The notes beneath the pieces were generated by a model, which had not been told where the DNA came from, searched no databases, and was given only the letters and a program-made list of their open reading frames with translations. From assembly GCA_016867725.1 (NCBI GenBank), contig VGIX01000002.1:1-64000 (forward strand): 64,000 nucleotides of DNA, written 5' to 3'. Source of the stretch: Candidatus Effluviviaceae Genus I sp. (GTDB taxonomy: Bacteria; Joyebacterota; Joyebacteria; Joyebacterales; Joyebacteraceae). A program made the translations under genes and the position numbers. The first letter of the stretch is position 1, and each line of letters starts with the position of its first letter. Below are positions 50,550-58,265 of this stretch, one piece after another.

Positions 50550-51062
50550 ATGGCCAAGGACGAGGAGAGGCTCTTCGAGCTTGCCCGCGGCACCGTCGAG
50601 GGCATGGGGTACTGCCTCGTCGCCGTCGAGGACCGGCCCGAGCACGGCCGGCGGGTGCTGCGGTTCATCATCGACCACCCCCGTGGCATCGGGATCGAGG
50701 ACTGCGCGGCGGTGAGCCGCGAGCTCGGCTACGTGCTCGACGGGGCGTCGGGCATCGACGAGCGGTACGCCCTGGAGGTAAGCTCGCCGGGAACCGACAG
50801 GGAGCTTCGGACCGAGCGGGAGTACCTGCACTTCGCCGGGCGGGAGGTCCGCATGGTCTTGCGCGAGCCTGTGGGCGGCAGGTCCGTCGTCCAGGGGACG
50901 ATCGTCGGCGTGGGCCCCGACGGCGTGCGCGTGAGGCCGCGCGGGGAGGCCGAGGACGTCGTCGTGCCGCTCGGCGGCATTTCCCGCGCAAGGCTCGTCG
51001 GCGAGGAGAAACCGCGTCCCGAAGCGGTTCGGGACGCTCCATCACGAGGGTGCGGTTCATGA
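50550..51062 (+). CDS. rimP: ribosome maturation factor RimP
   Basis: A 170-residue 30S assembly factor. Features are the N-terminal VEGMGYCLVAVEDRP, the segment IEDCAAVSRELGYVLD and the family signature LEVSSPGTDRELRTEREYLHFAG, with an SH3-like C-terminal domain (GTIVGVGPDGVRV). It is needed for late 16S rRNA processing. The ATG at 50550 follows GGGGGGGAGAGCC; an in-frame GTG or ATG further up would add an odd extension. It overlaps nusA by 4 bases. Confidence 0.93.
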   Translation: MAKDEERLFELARGTVEGMGYCLVAVEDRPEHGRRVLRFIIDHPRGIGIEDCAAVSRELGYVLDGASGIDERYALEVSSPGTDRELRTEREYLHFAGREVRMVLREPVGGRSVVQGTIVGVGPDGVRVRPRGEAEDVVVPLGGISRARLVGEEKPRPEAVRDAPSRGCGS

Positions 51063-52561
51063 ACACGGGTGTCCTGGAGGCTCTGAGGAGGATGGCGAGG
51101 GAGAAGCAGCTGGACCAGGCGCTTCTCATGGAGGCGCTCGAGGCCGGGCTTCTCTCGGCTGCGCGGAAGAAGTACGGGCTCGAGGCCGGTGTCGAGGTGG
51201 TCGTCGACGACAAACACGACACGCTGGGGGTCTACCTCAAGAAGGCCGTCGTGGAAGAGACGGACGACGACGTCATGGAAATCGAGCTCGACGAAGCGCG
51301 CGAGATCGATCCGAGCGCCACGGTGGGGGACACCGTCAGGGTCGAGGTGCCCTTCGACGAGTTCGGGCGCAACGCCGTGCAGGCCGCCAAGCAGATCGTC
51401 GTGCAGCGCGTCCGCGAGGCGGAGCGCGAGCAGATCTACGACGAGTACCAGGACCGGATCGGCGAGATCGTGACCGGTGACGTGCAGCAGATCGAGCGAG
51501 GCGGGATCGTCGTGAACCTTGGGCGGACCGAGGCGCTGCTGCCGGCGAGGGAGCAGATCCGTCGGGAGCGATACCGCCAGGGAGACAGGGTGCGCGCCTA
51601 CCTCCTGTCCGTGGAGAAGACGACCAAGGGGCCCCAGATCATCCTGTCGCGAACGCAGCCCAACTTCCTCAAGAAGCTCTTCCGGATGGAGGTGCCCGAG
51701 ATCTACGACTCGGTCGTCGAGATCATGGCGATCGCGCGGGAGGCCGGCGGCCGCTCCAAGGTCGCCGTTGCGTCGCACGACGAGCGCGTCGATCCGGTCG
51801 GCGCGTGCGTCGGCGTCAAGGGCTCCCGGATCCAGACGATCGTCCGCGAGCTCTCCGGAGAGAAGATCGACATCGTGCCGTGGAGCTCCGACCCGTCCGT
51901 GCTCGTGTCGAGGGCCCTCAACCCGGCCAAGGTCTCGAAGGCCATCCTCAACGACGCGGAGCACTCCGTGCGCGTGATCGTGCCGGACGACCAGCTCTCT
52001 CTCGCGATCGGCAAGGGCGGGCAGAACGCTCGACTGGCCGCGAAGCTGACCGGGTGGAAGATCGACATCGTCGGCGAGACGGAGCATGCCAGGGACCTCG
52101 AGATCGGCCTCGCGCAGCGCGTCGGCGTTGGAGAGCTGCCCGGCGTGGGCCCCAAGTTGGCGGCGGCGCTCGCCGTGGCGGGCTATCGTTACGTCAGGGA
52201 CCTGGACGGCGTGACGACCGAGGACCTCCTCAAGGTGCCGGGTGTCGGCGAGAAGACCGCGGAGAAGATATCCATTTCGGTCGCCGCGGTCCTCGAGGTT
52301 CTCGAGGAGGAGAAGCAGGAGATGCTCCGCGAGATGGAGGAGCGTGCCCGCGCTGAGGCGATGCGCCGCGCTGAGGCTCAGGAGCCGCGCTACGACGCGG
52401 AGCCGTCGGAGCCGGGCGAGGCGGACGCCGAAGGGGAAGAGCCCGAGGAGGGCGCGGAGGAGGGCGACGACGCTGCGCCCGCCGACGCCAGCGACGAAGG
52501 CGCAGTGGAGCAGGGCGAAGCCGCCGCGACGGAGGGCGAAGCCCAGCCTGAGGAGCGGTAG
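51059..52561 (+). CDS. nusA: transcription termination/antitermination factor NusA
   Basis: A 500-residue protein. It has the N-terminal RNAP-binding domain (residues 1-125), an S1 domain (EIVTGDVQQIERGGIVVNLG), and two KH domains with DPVGACVGVKGSRIQTIV and LSLAIGKGGQNARLAAKLTG. A C-terminal helix-hairpin-helix region follows (GVGELPGVGPKLAAALAVAG and KVPGVGEKTAEKI). The last 60 residues are an acidic Glu/Asp/Ala tail absent from many NusA. The ATG overlaps rimP. Its place between rimP and infB is universal in this operon. Confidence 0.97.
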   Translation: MNTGVLEALRRMAREKQLDQALLMEALEAGLLSAARKKYGLEAGVEVVVDDKHDTLGVYLKKAVVEETDDDVMEIELDEAREIDPSATVGDTVRVEVPFDEFGRNAVQAAKQIVVQRVREAEREQIYDEYQDRIGEIVTGDVQQIERGGIVVNLGRTEALLPAREQIRRERYRQGDRVRAYLLSVEKTTKGPQIILSRTQPNFLKKLFRMEVPEIYDSVVEIMAIAREAGGRSKVAVASHDERVDPVGACVGVKGSRIQTIVRELSGEKIDIVPWSSDPSVLVSRALNPAKVSKAILNDAEHSVRVIVPDDQLSLAIGKGGQNARLAAKLTGWKIDIVGETEHARDLEIGLAQRVGVGELPGVGPKLAAALAVAGYRYVRDLDGVTTEDLLKVPGVGEKTAEKISISVAAVLEVLEEEKQEMLREMEERARAEAMRRAEAQEPRYDAEPSEPGEADAEGEEPEEGAEEGDDAAPADASDEGAVEQGEAAATEGEAQPEER

Positions 52562-52604
52562 CGCACGCCGAGCGCCCGTTCGGGTCGAGCGATGGAGGTT
52601 GCGG

Positions 52605-55115
52605 GTGACGAAGAAGCGCATCTATCAGGTGGCCAAGGAGTTCCGCATCTCGAGCGAGGCCCTCGTCGGCATGCTCAAGAAGCTCGGCGTTGACGCGGCG
52701 AGCCACATGAACACGATCGAGGACGACGAGATCGAGAGGGCCCGGGCCGAGTTCGAGAAGGAAAAGGAAGCGCTGAAGCGGGAGTACGCCAAGAAGCTCA
52801 AGCGGGCGGTGAAGGAGAAGGCGGCGGCCCCGGCTTCGGGCGCGGCGCGTGCGACGGCTCCGGCCCCGCCCCCCGGAGGAGCCAAGGAGCCTCCTGCCCA
52901 TGAGCCCCCTCCCGCACGGACCCCGACGGCCACGGCGAAGTCTGCACCCACACCGGTCGTTCCCAGGTACGTCAAGCCGGTGCTCCCGGTCGGCGGCATC
53001 CCGGTCGTGAAGCGGATCGAACGACCGGCGGCCGCGCCCCGTGAGGGGGCGGCCGCGCAGCCGGCGGCGCCCGAGAAGAGGAAGGGGGCGCAACGCTCGG
53101 TGGAGCCTCCCCCCCCGGCCGGACCGGGGCCCGTGGGAGCGGACGCCCTGAGGGCGACGCTGGCGGCGCGCGAAGCGGCCGAGGCCCTCGCGAAGAAGAA
53201 GCGCCGCAGAAGACCGCGGATCGACCAGAAGAGCGTCGAGGACACGGTGCGACGGACGCTCGCCGGGACGCTGGACCAGAGAGGGAGGCGAAGGCACAGG
53301 AGGGATCGCGACGAGGGAGAGGACGTCGAGGGGACCGTGGAGGAGAGGATCCCGATCCCAGAGTTCTCCTCGGTCGCGGAGTTCGCTGAGCGGCTCGGTG
53401 TTCCGGCGAACGACGTCATCAAGAAGTGCATGGACCTGGGGCTTCTCGTCACGATCAACCAGAGGCTGGACGAAGACACGATCCTCCTGCTCGCCGACGA
53501 GTTCGACGCGGACGTCGAGTTCATCCACGAGTACGGCGAGGACATCCTCGAGGACGCGCTCGAGAAGGCGGTCGTGGCGGCGGAGCTGGTGCCGCGCGCG
53601 CCCGTGGTGGCGGTGATGGGACACGTGGATCACGGCAAGACGCTGCTCCTCGACTACATCCGGCGGACGAACGTCGTGGCGGGCGAGGCCGGCGGCATCA
53701 CGCAGCACATCGGCGCGTACGAGGTCTCGCACGGCGGAAAGGGCATCACGTTCCTCGACACGCCGGGTCATGAGGCCTTCACCGCCATGCGCGCGAGGGG
53801 CGCGCAGGTCACCGACGTCGTCGTGCTCGTCGTCGCCGCCACGGAGGGGGTGATGCCCCAGACGCTCGAGGCGATCGACCACGCGAAGGCCGCGGGCGTC
53901 CCCGTGATCGTGGCCGTCAACAAGATCGACCTCCCGGCGGCGAATCCCGACAAGGTCAAGACCGAGCTCGCCAACGCGGGGCTCACGGTGGAGGAGTGGG
54001 GCGGTGGCACGGTGGCGGTCGAGACGTCGGCGAAGAGCGGACTCGGAGTGGACAAGCTCCTGGACATGGTCGTGCTGCAGTCGGAGCTCCTCGAGCTTCG
54101 GTCCACGCCAGATGGCCCGGCGCGAGGCGTCGTCATCGAGGTGGAGAAGGAGAGGGGGCGGGGCGTCGTCACGACCGTTCTCATCGAGGCGGGCACGCTC
54201 AGGGTGGGCGACCCGTTCGTCGTCGGGCTGGCCGACGGCAAGGTGCGGGCGCTGTACAGCGACCGCGGCGTCTCCCTGGAAACGGCGGGCCCGTCGACGC
54301 CCGTCCGGGTGTCCGGTCTCACGGGCGTCCCGCAGGCCGGCGACGTGCTGGCGGTCGTCTCGGACGAGCGCCTTGCCCGCGACATCAGCGCGAAGCGCCG
54401 CCAGCAGCAGTGGGAGCGGCAGACGCGATTCGAGCATCGGGTGACGCTGGAGGACCTCCACAAGCAGATCGCCGTCGGCGCCGTCAAGGAGCTGGGGATC
54501 ATCATCAAGGGCGACGTGGACGGCTCGGTGGGGGCGCTCGCGGACGCGCTCGAGAAGCTGTCGACGCCCGAGGTCAAGGTCGTCGTCATCCGCAAGGCGG
54601 TCGGCGCCGTCACCGAGACGGACGTGCTGCTGGCCGCGGCGTCCAACGCGATCATCGTCGGGTTCCACATCAGCGCAGCGCCGCGGGTGAGGGAACTCGC
54701 GAAGCGCGAGCGCGTGGAGATCAGGCTCTACAAGGTGATCTACGAGGTGGTCGAGGACATCCGCGCGGCGATGGAGGGCCTCCTGGAGCCGGAGCGTCGC
54801 GAGGTTCCGGTCGGCAGGGCGGAGGTGCGCGAGGTCTTCCGCATCCCGAACAGAGGGCTCGTGGCCGGCTGCTACGTCCTCTCGGGATCGGTGAAGCGCG
54901 GGTCCCGAGCGCGCGTGATCCGTGACGAGATGGTGGTGTACGAGGGGACGATCGACTCGCTCAGGCGCTTCAAGGATGATGCGCGCGAGGTGCAGACCGG
55001 CTTCGAGTGCGGCATCGGCATGGAGGGCCTCGGCGACGTGCAGGCGAACGACCTCATCGAGACCTACGACATCGAGGAGGTCGCTCGGAAGCTGAGCGCG
55101 GCGTCCGGGCGCTAG
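52605..55115 (+). CDS. infB: translation initiation factor IF-2
   Basis: An 836-residue GTPase that delivers initiator tRNA. It begins with an IF2_N motif (KKRIYQVAKEFRISSEALVG). A Pro/Ala/Lys-rich linker leads to a second IF2_N-like module (SVAEFAERLGVPANDVIKKC). The G domain follows at about residue 339 with VMGHVDHGKT (G1), FLDTPGHEAF (G3) and VNKIDLP (G4), then domains II-IV. The GTG at 52605 follows GGAGGTTGCGG; the protein lacks the long N-terminal extension of proteobacterial IF-2alpha. It is 43 bases after nusA. Confidence 0.97.
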   Translation: MTKKRIYQVAKEFRISSEALVGMLKKLGVDAASHMNTIEDDEIERARAEFEKEKEALKREYAKKLKRAVKEKAAAPASGAARATAPAPPPGGAKEPPAHEPPPARTPTATAKSAPTPVVPRYVKPVLPVGGIPVVKRIERPAAAPREGAAAQPAAPEKRKGAQRSVEPPPPAGPGPVGADALRATLAAREAAEALAKKKRRRRPRIDQKSVEDTVRRTLAGTLDQRGRRRHRRDRDEGEDVEGTVEERIPIPEFSSVAEFAERLGVPANDVIKKCMDLGLLVTINQRLDEDTILLLADEFDADVEFIHEYGEDILEDALEKAVVAAELVPRAPVVAVMGHVDHGKTLLLDYIRRTNVVAGEAGGITQHIGAYEVSHGGKGITFLDTPGHEAFTAMRARGAQVTDVVVLVVAATEGVMPQTLEAIDHAKAAGVPVIVAVNKIDLPAANPDKVKTELANAGLTVEEWGGGTVAVETSAKSGLGVDKLLDMVVLQSELLELRSTPDGPARGVVIEVEKERGRGVVTTVLIEAGTLRVGDPFVVGLADGKVRALYSDRGVSLETAGPSTPVRVSGLTGVPQAGDVLAVVSDERLARDISAKRRQQQWERQTRFEHRVTLEDLHKQIAVGAVKELGIIIKGDVDGSVGALADALEKLSTPEVKVVVIRKAVGAVTETDVLLAAASNAIIVGFHISAAPRVRELAKRERVEIRLYKVIYEVVEDIRAAMEGLLEPERREVPVGRAEVREVFRIPNRGLVAGCYVLSGSVKRGSRARVIRDEMVVYEGTIDSLRRFKDDAREVQTGFECGIGMEGLGDVQANDLIETYDIEEVARKLSAASGR

Positions 55116-55132
55116 CTGCGAGGGATCTCCCG

Positions 55133-55414
55133 ATGGTCGTGGGTGCGTTGAGACTGCGCCTCTTCATCGGGCAGAGCAACTCGCTCAAGGCCCGCCGGAG
55201 CGTCGTGCGGAGCCTGAAGGACAGGATCAGATCGCGCTTCAACGTCTCGGTCGCCGAGGTGGGCGAGCAGGACCTCTGGCAGAGCGCGGCGATCGGCATC
55301 GCGGCTGTTGCGGCCGACGGCCGCGTCGTCGACGAGGTCCTCGCGGGCGTCGCGAGGCTGGTGGAGTCCGATCCGCGGGTCGAGGTCATCGAGCGCGAGC
55401 AGCGCCTGGCGTAG
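55133..55414 (+). CDS. DUF503 (YlxP-like) protein
   Basis: A 93-residue protein of the DUF503 family: VVGALRLRLFIGQSNSLKARRSVVRSLKDRIRSRFNVSVAEVGEQDLWQSAAIGI is family-typical across residues 2-56, shown here by its start (VVGALRLRLFIGQSN), middle (LKARRSVVRSLKDR) and end (VGEQDLWQSAAIGI). In Bacillus, ylxP lies between infB and rbfA, exactly as here, and is thought to act in ribosome assembly or RNA metabolism, without proof. It starts 17 bases after infB. Confidence 0.9.
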   Translation: MVVGALRLRLFIGQSNSLKARRSVVRSLKDRIRSRFNVSVAEVGEQDLWQSAAIGIAAVAADGRVVDEVLAGVARLVESDPRVEVIEREQRLA

Positions 55415-55445
55415 CGCGGCGCGGGACCACAGTGCGGAGCGGGTC

Positions 55446-55847
55446 ATGGACCGGAAGCGAGCCCTGCGCGCCGCCGAGGCGATCCAACGGGAGATGGGTG
55501 ACGTCCTCTCCCGGAGGATGAGAGATCCGCGACTGGCCATGATGGTCACGGTGACCCGCGTGGATGTCTCCGAGGACCTGCGCTACGCGAAGATCTTCGT
55601 GAGCGTGCTAGGGAGTTCGACCGAGAAGGACCTCGCGCTGAAGGTGCTGCGACAGGCCCGCAGGTTCATCCGAGGCCACCTCGCCCGCTGCCTCGATCTC
55701 AGGGTCGCGCCGGAGATCACGTTCGGGCTCGACGAGTCCGCAGAGAACTACCTGCGCATCGACGGAGTCCTTAAGCAGATCCACGAGGAAGAGCGCGATC
55801 GAAGCTCGGACGCCCCGGACGGGGGCTCGGAGCGCGGGGCCGCGTGA
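55446..55847 (+). CDS. rbfA: ribosome-binding factor A
   Basis: A 133-residue KH-fold assembly factor that binds the 30S subunit and assists 16S rRNA 5'-end maturation and cold adaptation. Family pattern: MDRKRALRAAEAIQREMGDVL, DPRLAMMVTVTRVDVSEDLRYAKIFVSV and APEITFGLDESAENYLRI, of which the central 'DPRL...VT.V..S.DL..A.VFVS' is diagnostic. A 17-residue Ser/Asp/Gly-rich tail follows. The ATG lies 31 bases after DUF503 and is weakly preceded by GTGCGGAGCGGGTC. Confidence 0.93.
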   Translation: MDRKRALRAAEAIQREMGDVLSRRMRDPRLAMMVTVTRVDVSEDLRYAKIFVSVLGSSTEKDLALKVLRQARRFIRGHLARCLDLRVAPEITFGLDESAENYLRIDGVLKQIHEEERDRSSDAPDGGSERGAA

Positions 55848-55941
55848 CGGGGGGGGCGGCGCCGGGCGTTCTCTGCGCGTCGTCTCGCCGCGGGCGATCG
55901 TCCGCCGCGCGGCGCCGCCTTGCGCGCGCATCGGAGGCCGG

Positions 55942-56850
55942 GTGGACCGCGTGCTGGTGATCAGGAAGCCGCCGGGGCTGACGTCGCACGACGTCGTGGA
56001 GCGGATCAGGCGCTCGTCGCGGGAGCGCAGGGTGGGACACGCCGGAACGCTCGACCCCTCGGCCACGGGTCTTCTCCTCGTGCTCGTTGGCCGCGCGACA
56101 CGGCTCGCGCAGTTCCTGGCCGATGCCGAGAAGGAGTACCGCGGGCACATGCTGCTCGGTCGGATCACGGACACGCAGGACCTGACGGGCCGCGTGCTCG
56201 AGGAGCGCCCATGCGACGGGGTGACCCGCGAGCGCGTGGAGCGGGCCTTCGAGGGGTTCACCGGGCACATCCAGCAGGTCCCGCCGATGGTCTCGGCGCT
56301 CAAGCACCAGGGGACGCCGCTCTACGCGCTCGCCCGCAAGGGCATCACCGTCGAGCGGGCGCCGCGGTCGGTGCTCGTGAGACGTCTGGGGCTTCTTGCG
56401 TTCGATCCTCCGGACGTTGAGTTCGAGGTCGTGTGCTCGAAGGGCACGTACGTGCGGACGCTTGCGGCCGACGTGGGCGAGGTTCTCGGCTGCGGCGCGT
56501 GTCTTGGGGAGCTCGAGCGGCGCCGGATCGGGCGGTTCACGATGGACGCCGCGCTGGCGCTGGGAGACGTCGAGGCCCTGGGAAGGGACGTGGCGGTCTT
56601 TGGATGCTCCATGTTCGACGCGCTGGCAGACCTGCCCTCGCTGACGGTCGACGGCAACGAGGCCGCGCTGCTCGCGACCGGAGGGAGCATCCGGGTGTCG
56701 CCGGAGAGGGTCCAGGCGGCGCCCGGGGGCCACGTCCGCGTCACGCGCAACGGCGCGGAGCTGCTTGCCGTCGGGCGCGTGGACGCCGCGCCGCACGGTG
56801 GGCCGGGGGATGCTGCGATCCACCCGATCCGCGTGTTCGAGGAGGTCTGA
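55942..56850 (+). CDS. truB: tRNA pseudouridine-55 synthase TruB
   Basis: A 302-residue enzyme forming pseudouridine 55 in the T-loop of tRNAs. The N-terminus is VLVIRKPPGLTSHDVV; the catalytic Asp38 lies in GHAGTLDPSATGLL; LLGRITDTQDLTG and VPPMVSALKHQGTPLYALAR follow, and the C-terminus has a PUA-like part. GTG 55942 follows GGAGGCCGG. Between rbfA and truB there is a 94-base gap; the DHH phosphoesterase often found there in other bacteria is absent. ribF follows after 13 bases. Confidence 0.95.
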   Translation: MDRVLVIRKPPGLTSHDVVERIRRSSRERRVGHAGTLDPSATGLLLVLVGRATRLAQFLADAEKEYRGHMLLGRITDTQDLTGRVLEERPCDGVTRERVERAFEGFTGHIQQVPPMVSALKHQGTPLYALARKGITVERAPRSVLVRRLGLLAFDPPDVEFEVVCSKGTYVRTLAADVGEVLGCGACLGELERRRIGRFTMDAALALGDVEALGRDVAVFGCSMFDALADLPSLTVDGNEAALLATGGSIRVSPERVQAAPGGHVRVTRNGAELLAVGRVDAAPHGGPGDAAIHPIRVFEEV

Positions 56851-56863
56851 GGGGGCGCTCCGC

Positions 56864-57799
56864 ATGCGAGTGGTCCGGTCGTTCGAGGAGCTGAACGCCG
56901 TCGTGCCGGGAGCGCTCTCGGCCACCGTCGGCAACTTCGACGGCTTCCACCTGGGGCACGCGGCTGTGGCGGCGGAGCTCCTCTCGGCGGCGCGGCGGCG
57001 CGGGACGCCGGCCGTCCTCGTGACCTTCGAGCCGCACCCGCTCACCGTGGTCGGCGCGCCGGGTGCGGCGTTCGTCCTCACCCCGTCTGAGGAGAAGGCC
57101 GGCCTGGTGGCAGAGGCGGAGCTCGACGCGATGGTGGTGCACCCGTTCGACGCGTCCGTGGCGGCGATGTCGGGGCGCGACTTCCTGTCGGCGCTCTCGC
57201 GCGGGCGGTTGGCGCACCTCGTGCTCGGGTACGACTTTCGGATGGGGAGCGGCCGGGCCTGCGACGTCGCCGGGTTGACCGCGATCACCGGAGAGATGGG
57301 GTGCACCCTTGAGGTCGTGGCGGCGGTCCGCCGCGACGGGGTTCCGATCTCGAGCTCGAGGGTCCGGGACGCGCTCTGGACGAAGCGCCCGGAGGAGGCC
57401 GCGGCGATGCTGGGCCGCCCGTACCGACTGAAGGGCCGTGTGGCGCGGGGGGAGGGCGTCGGGTCGGCCCTGGGCTTCCCGACGGCGAACCTCGAGCCGC
57501 CGTGCGAGAAGCTGGTCCCTCACGACGGGGTGTACCGCGCGCGCGTGCGCGACGAGCGGCGGGCGGGCGCGCTCCTGTACGTGGGGCGGAGGCCGACGCT
57601 CGGAACCGGAGAGCGGCGCATCGAGGTGCACGTGCCCGGCTGGGACGGCCTGCCCTATGGAGGTGAACTCGAGGTGGAGGTGCTGGCCTTCGTCCGTGAA
57701 GACAGGGCCTTCCGGAGCGCCGAGGAGCTGGCGAACCAGATCGCGAGAGACGTCGCTGAGAACCTGAAGGCCCCGGCAGGTTCGGCCGGGACCTCCTGA
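56864..57799 (+). CDS. ribF: bifunctional riboflavin kinase/FAD synthetase
   Basis: A 311-residue enzyme converting riboflavin to FMN and FAD. The N-terminal FAD synthetase domain has TVGNFDGFHLGH, TFEPHPL, VLGYDFRMGSGRACD (normally 'G.DFRFG') and ISSSRVRDAL. The C-terminal riboflavin kinase domain has GRVARGEGVGSALGFPTANL and the segment GVYRARVRDE. The ATG follows GAGGGGGCGCTCCGC. The truB-ribF-rpsO order is the usual one in many bacteria. Confidence 0.95.
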   Translation: MRVVRSFEELNAVVPGALSATVGNFDGFHLGHAAVAAELLSAARRRGTPAVLVTFEPHPLTVVGAPGAAFVLTPSEEKAGLVAEAELDAMVVHPFDASVAAMSGRDFLSALSRGRLAHLVLGYDFRMGSGRACDVAGLTAITGEMGCTLEVVAAVRRDGVPISSSRVRDALWTKRPEEAAAMLGRPYRLKGRVARGEGVGSALGFPTANLEPPCEKLVPHDGVYRARVRDERRAGALLYVGRRPTLGTGERRIEVHVPGWDGLPYGGELEVEVLAFVREDRAFRSAEELANQIARDVAENLKAPAGSAGTS

Positions 57800-57818
57800 G
57801 CCGGCGCCGTTTTTGCCT

Positions 57819-57847
57819 TTGACAGGCCACGGGGCCTGTGCTAGCTT
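57819..57847 (+). promoter_or_regulatory. sigma-70-type promoter for rpsO
   Basis: TTGACA (57819-57824) and TAGCTT (57842-57847) with a 17-base spacer; predicted start near 57854, about 50 bases before rpsO. Confidence 0.75.
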
Positions 57848-57902
57848 CGCCACATTCGGAATGCGCATCGAGCGTGCGCGCGGCGAACGGAGGAATCGGA
57901 CA

Positions 57903-58172
57903 GTGTCGCTCACGAAGGAAAAGAAGAAGGAGATCGTCAAGCGTTTCGAGACGCACGCCGGTGACACGGGCTCGGCGGAGGTTCAGATCGCGCTTCTGAC
58001 CGAGCGCATCGAGACCCTCTCCAAGCACTTCGAGCTTCACAAGAAGGACAATCACTCGAGGCTCGGTCTGCTCAAGATGGTGGGCAAGAGGCGTCGGCTG
58101 CTGAACTACCTGAAGGACCAGAAGCCCGACGGCTACAAGCAGGTGTTGAAGGAACTGGGATTGCGCAGATAG
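57903..58172 (+). CDS. rpsO: 30S ribosomal protein S15
   Basis: An 89-residue primary 16S rRNA-binding protein. It starts VSLTKEKKKEIVKRFETHAG and has GDTGSAEVQIALLTERI, HKKDNHSRLGLLKMVGKRR and the C-terminal KELGLRR. All S15 landmarks are present at full length. The GTG at 57903 follows GGAGGAATCGGACA. It has its own promoter and is separated from pnp by an intrinsic terminator, the arrangement known in E. coli for rpsO-pnp. Confidence 0.98.
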   Translation: MSLTKEKKKEIVKRFETHAGDTGSAEVQIALLTERIETLSKHFELHKKDNHSRLGLLKMVGKRRRLLNYLKDQKPDGYKQVLKELGLRR

Positions 58173-58204
58173 CGCCTGGCACAGTGCGGCGCGCGGTCTT
58201 GCTG

Positions 58205-58238
58205 GCCCTCCCGCGAGCAACCGGGAGGGCTTTCTTCT
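58205..58238 (+). terminator. intrinsic terminator between rpsO and pnp
   Basis: GCCCTCCCG (58205-58213) pairs with CGGGAGGGC (58222-58230) around an 8-base loop and is followed by TTTCTTCT. pnp starts 28 bases later, so read-through or an overlapping signal must transcribe it. Confidence 0.85.
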
Positions 58239-58265
58239 GAGAACCCGGGCGCCATGGAGGAATGG

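Noticed and set aside
52242-52604. infB extension upstream into nusA
   Set aside because: The extension is an out-of-frame reading of nusA; the GTG at 52605 gives the conserved IF2_N start.
58177-58205. TGGCAC followed by CTTGC before pnp as a sigma-54 promoter
   Set aside because: The spacing between the two elements is far larger than the 5 bases needed; it is also in the rpsO terminator region.
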